NCBI RefSeq assembly: GCF_047121295.1
Contig: NZ_CP139447.1
Location: 4,278,001-4,342,000, forward strand
From: Longispora sp047121295
Lineage (GTDB): Bacteria > Actinomycetota > Actinomycetes > Mycobacteriales > Micromonosporaceae
DNA: 64,000 nt
Direction of reading: 5' to 3'
The position numbers and the translations under genes were made by a program. The notes below the pieces were generated by a model. The model saw only the letters and a program-made list of their open reading frames with translations. It searched no databases and had not been told where the DNA came from. How positions within the stretch are numbered: the first letter of the stretch is position 1; each line of letters begins with the position of its first letter. Below are positions 23,916 to 33,260 of the stretch, piece by piece.

Positions 23916-26241
23916 CCCGGATCCCGTCCTGGACCACCGCCCCGGACGCGCCGTCCGGGACGGTGCGGGTGCCGCTGCCGGCCGGCCTGTCCGCCGCCGC
24001 CGAGGGGTTCGGAGTCGCGGTGCAGGTGCTGAGCCTGGCCGCCCTGGCCCGGGTCACCGGGGTGCTGGCCGCCGAAAACCGGATCACCATCGGGTACGCC
24101 GCCAGCGGCACCGTGTCCGCCACGGTCGGCGGCGTCACCTGGCGGGAACTGGTCGCCCAGCTCCACACCCAGGTGGAGGGCGCGGCCGGCGGCGTGTCGT
24201 CGGTACCCGTCGAGGTGGGGTTCGGGGGTGTGCCCGGCGCGGCGCTCGCCGTGGACCTGGAGGCTGGCGACCTCGTCGTCCGGCACGACCCCCGGGTCGC
24301 CGACGCCGAGCACGCGGCCCGGATCGCCGGCTACCTGCGCACCGCCCTCGGCGCGCTGGTGGCCGACCCGGACGCCCCGGTCGAGGGCACCGACCTGCTG
24401 TCGGCCGCCGAACGGCACCACCAGCTGCGCGAACGCGGCGGCGAGGTCCGCGAGCTGCCGACCGAACGGTTCCACGAACTGTTCGCCCGGCGCGCCGCCG
24501 AGCACCCCGACCGCACGGCCGTCGTCCACTCCGGCGTGACCTACAGCTACGGCTGGCTGAACGCGGCGGCCAACCAGATCGCGCACGCGCTGCTCTCCCA
24601 CGGCCTCCGGCCGGAGGAGGTGGTGATGACCGCGACCGAGCGCACCCCGCACTGGCTGGCCGCGATCATCGGCATCCTCAAGGCGGGCGGCGCGTACCTG
24701 CCGACCGAGCCCGGCTACCCGGCCCCCCGGGTGACGACGGTCCGCGAGCAGAGCGGCTGCCGGCTGGTGCTCACGGAGCCCGACGTCGACGGCAACCCGG
24801 AGTACGCCGGGCTCGCCGAGGCGCTGCGGGAGCCGGGCGTCGTCGCGCTGCCGATCGCGGACCTCCTCGCGGCCGGGCACCCGACCACCGACCCGGACGT
24901 CGCGGTGGGGCTCGACCAGCTCGCGTACATCTACTTCACGTCCGGGTCCACCGGCAGGCCCAAGGGTGCGATGTGCACCCACCACGGCATGATCAACCAT
25001 CTGGTCGCCAAGATCGTCGACTTCGGGATCGACGCCGACAGCCGGGTGGTACAGAAGGCGCAGCAGACGTTCGACATCTCGCTGTGGCAGCTGATCGCGC
25101 CGCTGCTGACCGGCGGCAGCACCCTGATCGTCACCCGCGACGAGATCCTCGACGTCCGCCGGTTCCTCGCCACGGTGTCCACCGGCGGCGCGACGGTCGT
25201 CCAGGTGGTGCCGTCCTATCTGGATGTCCTGCTCCGGATCGCCGAGGACGGCGCCGAGCGGGTCGACCTGGGCGCCGTGCGGTACATCAGCGCGACCGGC
25301 GAGGCGCTGAACAAGACCCTGGTCACCCGGTGGTTCGCCCAGTTCCCGGGCATCCGGCTCGTCAACGCCTACGGGGCGACCGAGGCGTCCGACGACACCA
25401 ACCACGAGATCATGTCCCAGGTGCCTTCCGAGGAGCTGACCCCGGTCGGCCGCCCCGTCACCAACGTGGTGGTCTACATCCTCGGCCCCGACGACACCCT
25501 GGTGCCGCTGGGCACCCCGGGCGAGATCGTGGTGTCCGGGGTGTGCGTGGGGCGCGGGTACGTCAACGACCCCGACCGCACCGCGCTGGCGTTCGGCGAC
25601 GACCCGTTCCGCCCCGGCGAGCGGATCTACCGCACCGGCGACTTCGGCCGCTGGCTGCCGTCGGGTTCCGTGGAGTTCCACGGCCGCCGCGACGAGCAGG
25701 TCAAGGTCAACGGGATCCGGATCGAACTGGGCGAGGTGGAGGCCCGCATCCTCGAGCACCCCCGGGTCCTCGCGGCAGCGGTGATCATCACGCCGATGCC
25801 CGGTACCGGGAAGAGTCTCGTCGCCTTCTACGAGACCGGCGACGGCCTCACCGACGACGAACTGCGCGACCACCTGCGCGAGGCGCTGCCGGCGTCCTCG
25901 GTGCCCGCCCAGCTCGTGGCGATCGACCGGCTGCCGCTGAACCCCAACGGCAAGGTCGACAAGAAGGCCCTGATCGCGCGGGCCCAGGCCCTGCCGACCG
26001 GGGCGGGGACGGCCACCGTGCCCAGCACCCCGACCGAGCTGCGGCTCGCGGCGGCCTGGGCGGCGGCGCTCAACCTGCCGATCGACCGGATCGGCGGCGA
26101 CGACCACTTCTTCGAGATCGGCGGCGCGTCGCTGTCGGCCCTGCGGATGGTGGCCGAACTCGACGGGCTGATCACGCTCCCCCAGCTGCTCACCCACCCG
26201 GTGCTCAGCGAACTCGCCGCCGTGGTCGACAAGGAAGCGGC

Positions 26242-26245
<4 letters not shown>
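23912..26245 (+). CDS. Nonribosomal peptide synthetase, A-T with degenerate N-terminal C-like remnant
   Basis: A 777-residue protein. Residues about 1-195 look like the tail part of a condensation domain (strand and helix pattern, LVADPDAPVEGTDLLS leading into A) but hold no HHxxxDG motif, so this part cannot condense by the usual chemistry. The A domain spans about 200-690 with YFTSGSTGRPKG and NPNGKVDKK; specificity residues read DIWQSTADDK, which I cannot assign. The carrier domain has FFEIGGASLSALR near 733. It may load an amino acid in trans onto, or pass one to, the C-T protein that lacks an A domain. Dap is one candidate substrate given sbnA/sbnB. ATGA overlap upstream, GTGA downstream. 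Confidence 0.88.
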
Positions 26246-27422
<1,177 letters not shown>

Positions 27423-27426
<4 letters not shown>

Positions 27427-28346
27427 GCATCGAGACGTTCGACGCGGCCGGGGCCGCCCCCGCCTGGCTCGGGGAGCACGCCACCGCGCTCACCGCCGCC
27501 CTGGCGCGCACCGGCGCGGTCCTGGTGCGCGGCCTGGCGGTACGCACCGCCGCCGACCTCGCCGGCGCCCGCGACGCGCTCGGCCTGACCGAGGCCACCG
27601 GCCAGGAGCGGTTCGCGCCGACGACCGACCTCGGCGGTGGGGTCACCTCCGCGCCGGAGTGGGGCGCCGACCGGGAGATGTGCCTGCACCACGAGCAGTC
27701 CTTCGCGGTCACCGCGCCCCGGGTCCTGCTGATGGCCTGTGCCGCCGAGCCCACCGAGGGCGGGGAGACCCTGCTCGGCGACACCCGGGCCGTGCTGACC
27801 GAGCTGCCCGCCGACCTGCTCGCCCGGTTCCGCGCGCACGGCTGGGTGCTCGAACGCAACTTCCGGCAGTACTTCGGGCTGCCCTGGGGCACCGCGTTCG
27901 GGGTGACGGACCCCGACGCCCTGGCCGGGTACGGCGCGGACCGGGGCATGACCACCGAGTGGCGCGCCGACGGTTCCCTGCACACCGCCCAGCACCGGCC
28001 GGCCGTCGTGCGCCACCCGGTCACGGGCGAGGAGTGCTGGTACAACGACGCGGCGTTCTTCAGCCAGTGGAGCATCGACGAGGCCGAGCGCAAGGTGCTG
28101 CTGTCGTCGTTCGGACCTGGCGGGATCCCGTTCAACACGGCGCTCGGTGACGGCACGGAACTGACCGCCGACGAGTGGCAGAGCGTCCTCGACGCCTACG
28201 ACGCGGTGACCGTGCGGCTGCGCTGGCGAGTCGGCGACCTCCTGCTGGTCGACAACGTCCTCACCGCGCACGGCCGGGCGCCGTACGCGGGGCCCCGGGA
28301 GATCCTGGTGGCGGCGGCGGACGCGGTACCCGTCGAAGGGGTGTAG
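27423..28346 (+). CDS. TauD/SyrP-like Fe(II)/2-oxoglutarate dioxygenase
   Basis: A 307-residue TauD-family protein. Iron ligands visible are the HxE-type motif in CLHHEQSF near residues 89-93 and the distal His in LTAHGRAPYAG near 283, followed by the Arg that binds 2-oxoglutarate. The stretches HEQSF, FRQYFGLPWGTAFG and WYNDAAFF resemble the SyrP/clavaminate-synthase-like branch, whose NRPS-associated members hydroxylate the beta-carbon of carrier-bound amino acids. It is the last gene of the operon, joined by a GTGA overlap. The likely job is beta-hydroxylation of one monomer, perhaps interacting with the aldolase next door. Confidence 0.88.
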
Positions 28347-28437
28347 CGGGTCGACTACCCGACGGCCGCGTTGCGGGGGCCTCCACTGTGGTGGGACGGT
28401 GGCCTCGTCCCCGCCCGTGCCCACGAAGGAGCGCCCC

Positions 28438-29049
28438 GTGCAACCGAAGAAGAAGGCCACGATCGCCGCCAGCCTCGAAGAGGCCGCCGCGCTGCTGCAC
28501 GCCTACTGCGAGGACATCGACTTCAACTACCAGTGGACGACCGACGACAAGTGGGCGGCGTCGCTGCGGATCGCGTGCAACCCGAGGGAGGGCGTCGAGG
28601 TCGCGCAGAACACCCTGCTCGACGACAAGATCGCGGTACAGGAGGCCGCCGCCCGGACCGCGCGCCAGGCGGGCACGGCGGCCGCGTTCGCCGCGCTGCT
28701 GGCCTCCCTCAACGGCGAGGCCCAGTTCAACAACGGGCACGTCCAGCACATCCTCACCCACTGCCGCGACCGGTACATCTCCGGCGTCAGCGTCAACCTC
28801 GGCTACAACGTGGTCATGAACAACGCCGCCTACGCCGCGCTGCAGACCCTGTGGACCAACGCGAGCACCCCGGCCCGGCAGGGCGGCGGGCCCGCGGTCT
28901 TCACGGCTTTCGCGTCGGGCGTGCCGCAGAACAAGGCCGCGCTGGGCAAGGGGTCGGTGGGGTACACGCTCGCCAAGCGCGAGTGGCAGGGCAACCTGTT
29001 CGTCCGGATCAACGGCGTCCGGTTCAACATGCACATCGACATCGGCTAG
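28438..29049 (+). CDS. Conserved-looking hypothetical protein, 203 residues
   Basis: The GTG at 28438 was chosen because AAGGAG lies seven bases upstream; a longer frame to 28399 lacks such a site. The protein starts VQPKKKATIAASLEE, is rich in Ala and Asn, has no signal peptide or membrane segment, and ends WQGNLFVRINGVRFNMHIDIG. The opening of about 25 residues is basic, the rest mixed helix with a beta-like C-terminus. I do not recognise a family. It begins 92 bases after the operon end and could be read through, but the gap and own ribosome site suggest an independent gene. Confidence 0.75.
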   Translation: MQPKKKATIAASLEEAAALLHAYCEDIDFNYQWTTDDKWAASLRIACNPREGVEVAQNTLLDDKIAVQEAAARTARQAGTAAAFAALLASLNGEAQFNNGHVQHILTHCRDRYISGVSVNLGYNVVMNNAAYAALQTLWTNASTPARQGGGPAVFTAFASGVPQNKAALGKGSVGYTLAKREWQGNLFVRINGVRFNMHIDIG

Positions 29050-29064
29050 CGCCCGACGCGGCCC

Positions 29065-29511
29065 TCAGCAGCTCGCCGGGGCCGGCCGCTCGGCTCCGGC
29101 CCGGGCCAGGTTCTCCTGGACCCGGCCCAGCAGCCCCTTCAGGGTCTCCTTCTCCTCGTCGGTGAGCCCGGCGAGCGCCAGCCGGTCGGCCTCGGCGATC
29201 GCGGCCTGCACCACCTCGCGCAGCGCCTCCCCGGTCTCGGTGGTGGCCACGACCATGACCCGCCGGTCGTCGGCGTCCGGCGCGCGCCGGACGAACCCGG
29301 CGCGCTCCAGGCGCTGCAGGGACTTCGTCACCGTGGACGGGTCGAGCCCGCACGCGCCGGCCAGCTCGGTCTGGCGCAGGTCGCCGTGTTCCCAGAGGGC
29401 CTGGAGGAGCTGTTCCTGGCCGGGGTGCACGCCGGCGTCGCAGAGCAGCGCGCCGACGAGCTGTGCCGCGGACCGGGCGGCGGGCCGCAACAGGCAGGTG
29501 ATGGGCGTCAC
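29065..29511 (-). CDS. MarR-family transcriptional regulator
   Basis: A 148-residue winged-helix protein: LLQALWEHGDLRQTELAGACGLDPSTVTKSLQRLE is the recognition region and RRAPDADDRRVMVVATTETG the wing, followed by a dimerisation helix pair. GTG at 29511 was chosen because AAGGAGG precedes it by six bases; an upstream ATG at 29532 would put that site inside the gene. It faces the Old Yellow Enzyme gene across an 84-base gap with two near-identical palindromes, so it very likely represses both genes and responds to a reactive small molecule. Confidence 0.92.
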   Translation of the reverse strand: MTPITCLLRPAARSAAQLVGALLCDAGVHPGQEQLLQALWEHGDLRQTELAGACGLDPSTVTKSLQRLERAGFVRRAPDADDRRVMVVATTETGEALREVVQAAIAEADRLALAGLTDEEKETLKGLLGRVQENLARAGAERPAPASC

Positions 29512-29531
29512 GTCCGGCCTCCTTGTGATCA

Positions 29532-29543
29532 TTGGCTAGCCAA
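29532..29543. promoter_or_regulatory. MarR operator, copy 1 (perfect palindrome)
   Basis: TTGGCTAGCCAA is a perfect 12-base palindrome located just upstream of the marR start and followed by GCA, exactly as in the second copy 37 bases on. Confidence 0.8.
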
Positions 29544-29568
29544 GCATATCTTATTGCCCAGTCAACTA

Positions 29569-29580
29569 TTGGTTAGCCAA
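29569..29580. promoter_or_regulatory. MarR operator, copy 2 (one mismatch)
   Basis: TTGGTTAGCCAA repeats the first site with a single change and again is followed by GCA. It ends 15 bases before the oxidoreductase start, so a bound repressor would cover that gene's promoter or start region. Confidence 0.78.
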
Positions 29581-29595
29581 GCAACTAGGAGCGAC

Positions 29596-30657
29596 ATGTC
29601 CCGCGTGTTCGAGACCGTCAAGATCGGCGCACTGGAACTCCCGAACCGCCTGGTCATGTCCCCGATGACCCGATCGCGGGCCGCCGAGGGTGGCGTGCCG
29701 ACCGCTCTCAACGCGCAGTACTACGCTCAGCGCGCCTCCGCCGGCCTGATCATCACCGAGGGCACCCAGCCCAGCGCCGTCAGCCAGGGCTACCTGTCGA
29801 CGCCGGGGCTGCACACGGCCGAGCAGGTCGACGGCTGGCGGCTCGTGACCGACGCGGTCCACCGGGAGGGCGGTCGGATCTTCGCCCAGATCATGCACGC
29901 CGGCCGGATCGGGCACCCCGACATCACGGGCCACAACCCCAAGGCCCCATCCCGGGTACGCGCGGCGGGGTCGACCTACACGGCCGAGGGCCCCAAGGAC
30001 CACGGCGTCCCCGACGAGCTGACCATCGAGGAGATCGGCCGGACCGTCGAGGACTTCGTCGCGGCCGCCCGCAACGCCGTCGCCGCCGGCTTCGACGGGG
30101 TCGAGTTGCACGGCGCGAACGGGTACCTGTTGCAGCAGTTCCTCTCCGACAACGCCAACCTGCGCACCGACTCCTACGGCGGCTCCCCCGACAACCGGAT
30201 CCGGTTCGTCGTCGAGGTGGTCACGGCCGTGGCCGGGGCGATCGGCGCCGAGCGCACCGGGCTGCGGCTGTCCCCCGGCAACACCTACAACGACCTGGTC
30301 GAGTCCGACCCGGCGGCTGTGTACCTGCCGCTCGTCCGGGCACTTGAGCCCCTGGGCCTGGCGTACCTGCACCTCAACGCCGCCGCGACCGAGCCGGCCC
30401 TGGTCGACGCGATCCGGGCGGCCTTCTCCGGCCCGCTGCTCGTCAACTCGTACGCGACCGGGCCGCTCGCGGACCTCGACGCCGCCGAGGCGTGGCTGGA
30501 GCGCGGCGTGGACGCCGTCGTCTACGGCCGCGCGTTCCTCGCCAACCCGGACCTCGTGGAGCGGCTGCGCACCGGGGCCGAGCTCAACGCCCCCGACGAG
30601 TCCAGCTTCTACGGCGGCACGCACGTCGGCTACACCGACTACCCGAAGGCCGCCTGA
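29596..30657 (+). CDS. Old Yellow Enzyme family NADH:flavin oxidoreductase (alkene reductase)
   Basis: A 353-residue FMN-dependent barrel. Marks are LELPNRLVMSPMTRSRA at the N-terminus, FAQIMHAGRIGHP, the substrate-binding His/Asn pair in ELHGANGYLLQQFL, the FMN-contact stretch around LLVNSYATG, and VVYGRAFLANPDLVERL near the end. Such enzymes reduce electron-poor C=C bonds using NAD(P)H. ATG follows TAGGAGCGAC, a good ribosome site. Divergent from a MarR repressor, which suggests induction by electrophiles. A role in tailoring the NRPS product is possible but not shown. Confidence 0.93.
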   Translation: MSRVFETVKIGALELPNRLVMSPMTRSRAAEGGVPTALNAQYYAQRASAGLIITEGTQPSAVSQGYLSTPGLHTAEQVDGWRLVTDAVHREGGRIFAQIMHAGRIGHPDITGHNPKAPSRVRAAGSTYTAEGPKDHGVPDELTIEEIGRTVEDFVAAARNAVAAGFDGVELHGANGYLLQQFLSDNANLRTDSYGGSPDNRIRFVVEVVTAVAGAIGAERTGLRLSPGNTYNDLVESDPAAVYLPLVRALEPLGLAYLHLNAAATEPALVDAIRAAFSGPLLVNSYATGPLADLDAAEAWLERGVDAVVYGRAFLANPDLVERLRTGAELNAPDESSFYGGTHVGYTDYPKAA

Positions 30658-30994
30658 CCGTCCCTCCGAACGCGACGCGCGGGGCGGACCCCGGCCGCCG
30701 CCGAAGCACCGCGAAACTCGAAGTTCACCGAACAGTCACCGCGATCCACCTGCGCGAACCGCCGTCCCACCGGGGCGGCGGTTCCCGCGTGTTCGGGGCC
30801 TGAGATTTTTCACTCCCGATATTGACAGCGGCCGGAGCGAATCCCACAGTTGCCAGGACCTGTTCGACCCGGGCCGGGTGGTCCCCGTGGCCGACGTCGG
30901 GCGAGGTCGCCACCCATGCCCGAAAAAGTGCGACAACCCGGAACCCGGACGGCGGTCACCCCGCCCGGCGCACCGTCCGACAGGAGGACACCCC
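30658..30994. other. Intergenic region with a terminator-like hairpin
   Basis: About 340 bases without a supported gene. It contains one strong hairpin and, further on, a stretch richer in A+T (about 30795-30850) that may be the promoter of the following solute-binding protein. Confidence 0.5.
30756..30784 (+). terminator. Hairpin after the Old Yellow Enzyme gene
   Basis: The arms GAACCGCCG and CGGCGGTTC pair perfectly over nine bases around an 11-base loop. There is no T-run, as is common in actinomycete terminators. Lies about 100 bases after the stop. Confidence 0.55.
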
Positions 30995-32110
30995 GTGCGG
31001 TGGACACATCGCAAGCACCTTCTCGGCCTCGTCGCCGGCACGCTGCTGCTGACCGCGGCGTGCGCACCGTCGGCGCCGGAGAAGGTGCCGCCGGCGAGGG
31101 CGACCTCGGCGGCCGAGCTGGGCGGCATGGACGCGCTGGTCGCGGCGGCGAAGAAGGAGGGCGCGCTCAACCTGATCGCCCTGCCGCCCGACTGGGCGAA
31201 CTACGGCGAGATGATCACGGCGTTCGGCAAGAAGTACGGCATCCGGGTGAACTCCGCACAACCCGACTACACCAGCCAGGACGAGATCAACGCCGCCCGG
31301 GGCCTGAAGGGCACGCCGCTGGCGCCCGACGTCCTCGACCTGGGCGCGAACGTCGCGCTGGCCAACACCGACGTGTTCGCGCCGTACAAGGTGGCGGCCT
31401 GGGGCGACATCCCCGACCCGCTCAAGGAGCCCACCGGGCTGTGGTTCGGCGACTACGGCGGCTACATGTCGATCGGGTACGACGCCGGCAAGGTCCCCGC
31501 GCCCACCACCTTCCAGGACCTGCTCAAGTCGGCGTACAAGAACAAGGTCGCCATGAACGGCGACCCCACGGCGGCCGGGTCGGCCTTCAACGCCGTGGTG
31601 GCCGCGGCGCTCGGCACCGGCGGCTCCCCCGACGACATCGGCCCCGGCGTCGACTACTTCGGCCAGCTCAAGCGGAACGGCAACCTGGTCAAGGGCGAAC
31701 CCAACCGGACGACGATCCAGAGCGGGAAGACCTCGGTCGTCATCGACTGGGACTACCTGAACACGGCCCAGGCCGCCAAGCTCAAGGGCGCGGTCGACTG
31801 GAAGGTCGTCGTGCCGGCCCGCGCGGTCGTCGGCTCCTACTACTTCCAGGCCATCAACAAGGACGCGCCGCACCCGGCCGCCGCCCGGCTCTGGGAGGAG
31901 TTCCTGTACTCCGACGAGGGCCAGAACATCTGGCTCAAGGGCCTGGCCCGGCCGGTCCGCGCCGACGCGATGCGCACGGCGGGCACGCTCGACACGGCGG
32001 CGGACGCGAACCTGCCGCCGGTCGTCGGGACCCCGGTGTTCCTGTCGCCGGCGCAGACGGACGCGGCGAAGAAGTACCTCACGGAGAACTGGAGCAGGTC
32101 CGTCAGCTGA
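30995..32110 (+). CDS. Extracellular solute-binding lipoprotein of an ABC transporter
   Basis: A 371-residue protein with signal peptide and lipobox LLTAAC. The body is a type II periplasmic-binding fold of the iron/polyamine/putrescine-like group: LVAAAKKEGALNLIALPPDW at the start of the mature part, TSQDEINAA, FGDYGGYMSIGYDAGKVPAPTTFQDL, and WDYLNTAQAAKL. GTG is used as start with AGGAGG seven bases ahead. No permease or ATPase gene lies beside it, so its partners must be elsewhere. Substrate is not evident. Confidence 0.85.
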   Translation: MRWTHRKHLLGLVAGTLLLTAACAPSAPEKVPPARATSAAELGGMDALVAAAKKEGALNLIALPPDWANYGEMITAFGKKYGIRVNSAQPDYTSQDEINAARGLKGTPLAPDVLDLGANVALANTDVFAPYKVAAWGDIPDPLKEPTGLWFGDYGGYMSIGYDAGKVPAPTTFQDLLKSAYKNKVAMNGDPTAAGSAFNAVVAAALGTGGSPDDIGPGVDYFGQLKRNGNLVKGEPNRTTIQSGKTSVVIDWDYLNTAQAAKLKGAVDWKVVVPARAVVGSYYFQAINKDAPHPAAARLWEEFLYSDEGQNIWLKGLARPVRADAMRTAGTLDTAADANLPPVVGTPVFLSPAQTDAAKKYLTENWSRSVS

Positions 32111-32216
32111 CCCCGGCATCCGGTGTTCCACCGTTCCGCGCTGGTCAGCCATGGTAGGAACAGGATGGTGACCAGTGCGCGACGGTCCGGCCACTCACAG
32201 CGGGGGAAGGAAGCAC

Positions 32217-32636
32217 ATGAGCGTCGAGAGTGAAGTCCAGCAGGCGTCGAACCAGTTCTACGCGGCGTTGAACTCCCTGGTGAACGGCGACGCCGGCCCC
32301 ATGGCCGAGGTGTGGTCGCACGCGGACGACGTTTCCACCATGCACCCGCTGGGCGGGCGCGAGGAGGGCTGGGACGGCGTGCTCGCCGCCTGGACGGGAG
32401 CCTCGCAGGCCTTCTCCGACGGCGAGGTGAATGTCAGCGACCTGACGGTGCACGCGTTCGACGGGATGGCCTACACCCTCGGCGTGGAGCACGTCGACGC
32501 CAAGGTCGGCGGCAAGGAGGTGCACTCCGAGTTCCGCGCGACGAACATCTACCGGCGCGAGGACGGTACGTGGAAGATGGTGCACCACCACACCGACGCC
32601 GACCGGGACATTCAGGCGGCCGTGGGCGCGGCCTAG
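32217..32636 (+). CDS. SnoaL/NTF2-like protein (SgcJ/ketosteroid-isomerase-type fold)
   Basis: A 139-residue single-domain protein with the NTF2-like pattern: an N-terminal helix QASNQFYAALNSLVNGDAGPM, then VWSHADDVSTMHPLGGREEGWDGVL and a C-terminal sheet ending EDGTWKMVHHHTD. Members act as small isomerases, hydrolases or binding proteins; the substrate cannot be read. ATG at 32217 is preceded by GGAAGGA. Seems a stand-alone gene. Confidence 0.85.
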   Translation: MSVESEVQQASNQFYAALNSLVNGDAGPMAEVWSHADDVSTMHPLGGREEGWDGVLAAWTGASQAFSDGEVNVSDLTVHAFDGMAYTLGVEHVDAKVGGKEVHSEFRATNIYRREDGTWKMVHHHTDADRDIQAAVGAA

Positions 32637-32642
32637 GCTACG

Positions 32643-33161
32643 TCACAGGTCGCGGACCAGCACCTGGCACGGCCACAGGATCCCGCCCGGCAGCGGGAAC
32701 TCGACCGCCTCGGCCGGGGTGAAGCCCTGCCGTTCGTAGTACCGGACCAGGGCGCGGTCGTCGCCGCCGTAGCAGTCCAGCCGGACCTGGGACGCGCCCC
32801 GCTCCCGGGCGACGGCCTCGGCGTGCGCCAGCAACCGCGCGCCGATCCCCTGGCCGGCGTGCTCGCGGCTGGTGACGAGCAGGAGCACGTACACCTCCGG
32901 GACCGTGGCCGGCGGCAGCGTGTCCGGCACCGCGCCGAGCACGAGCGCGCCGACCGGGGTCTTGTCCCGGTCGATCAGGGACAGCCCGCCGTCGCGGCCC
33001 CAGGACTCGGCCTGCCGGAGCCGGCGCGGGCTCTCGGACTGCCGGCCGGTGCCCCACTGCCCGGTGCGGCCCCGGGCGACGAGCCATTCGCCGGCACCGT
33101 CGAGCAGGGCCAGCACGGTCGGCACGTCGGCGGGGCCACCGGCCCGGATCGTCCACGTCAT
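32643..33161 (-). CDS. GNAT-family N-acetyltransferase
   Basis: A 172-residue protein beginning MTWTIRAGGPADVPTVLALLDG. The acetyl-CoA pyrophosphate loop is SREHAGQGIGARLLAHAE (the QGIGARL motif), followed by RLDCYGGDDRALVRYYERQGF, the usual GNAT motif B. Target unknown; small amines or N-termini are typical. Convergent with the SnoaL-like gene, with stops six bases apart. Confidence 0.9.
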   Translation of the reverse strand: MTWTIRAGGPADVPTVLALLDGAGEWLVARGRTGQWGTGRQSESPRRLRQAESWGRDGGLSLIDRDKTPVGALVLGAVPDTLPPATVPEVYVLLLVTSREHAGQGIGARLLAHAEAVARERGASQVRLDCYGGDDRALVRYYERQGFTPAEAVEFPLPGGILWPCQVLVRDL

Positions 33162-33260
33162 CCCTCCACTGTAGGTGGAGCGGGACGCCGCGAGGGATGG
33201 CCGGCCCCTGGAACGGCCACCCGCCCTGGAGCGGCCGCAACCCGGGGACGGCCGGCGCGG

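Noticed and set aside
30995..32110. Complete ABC uptake operon
   Set aside because: Only the binding protein is present; neighbours on both sides are unrelated.
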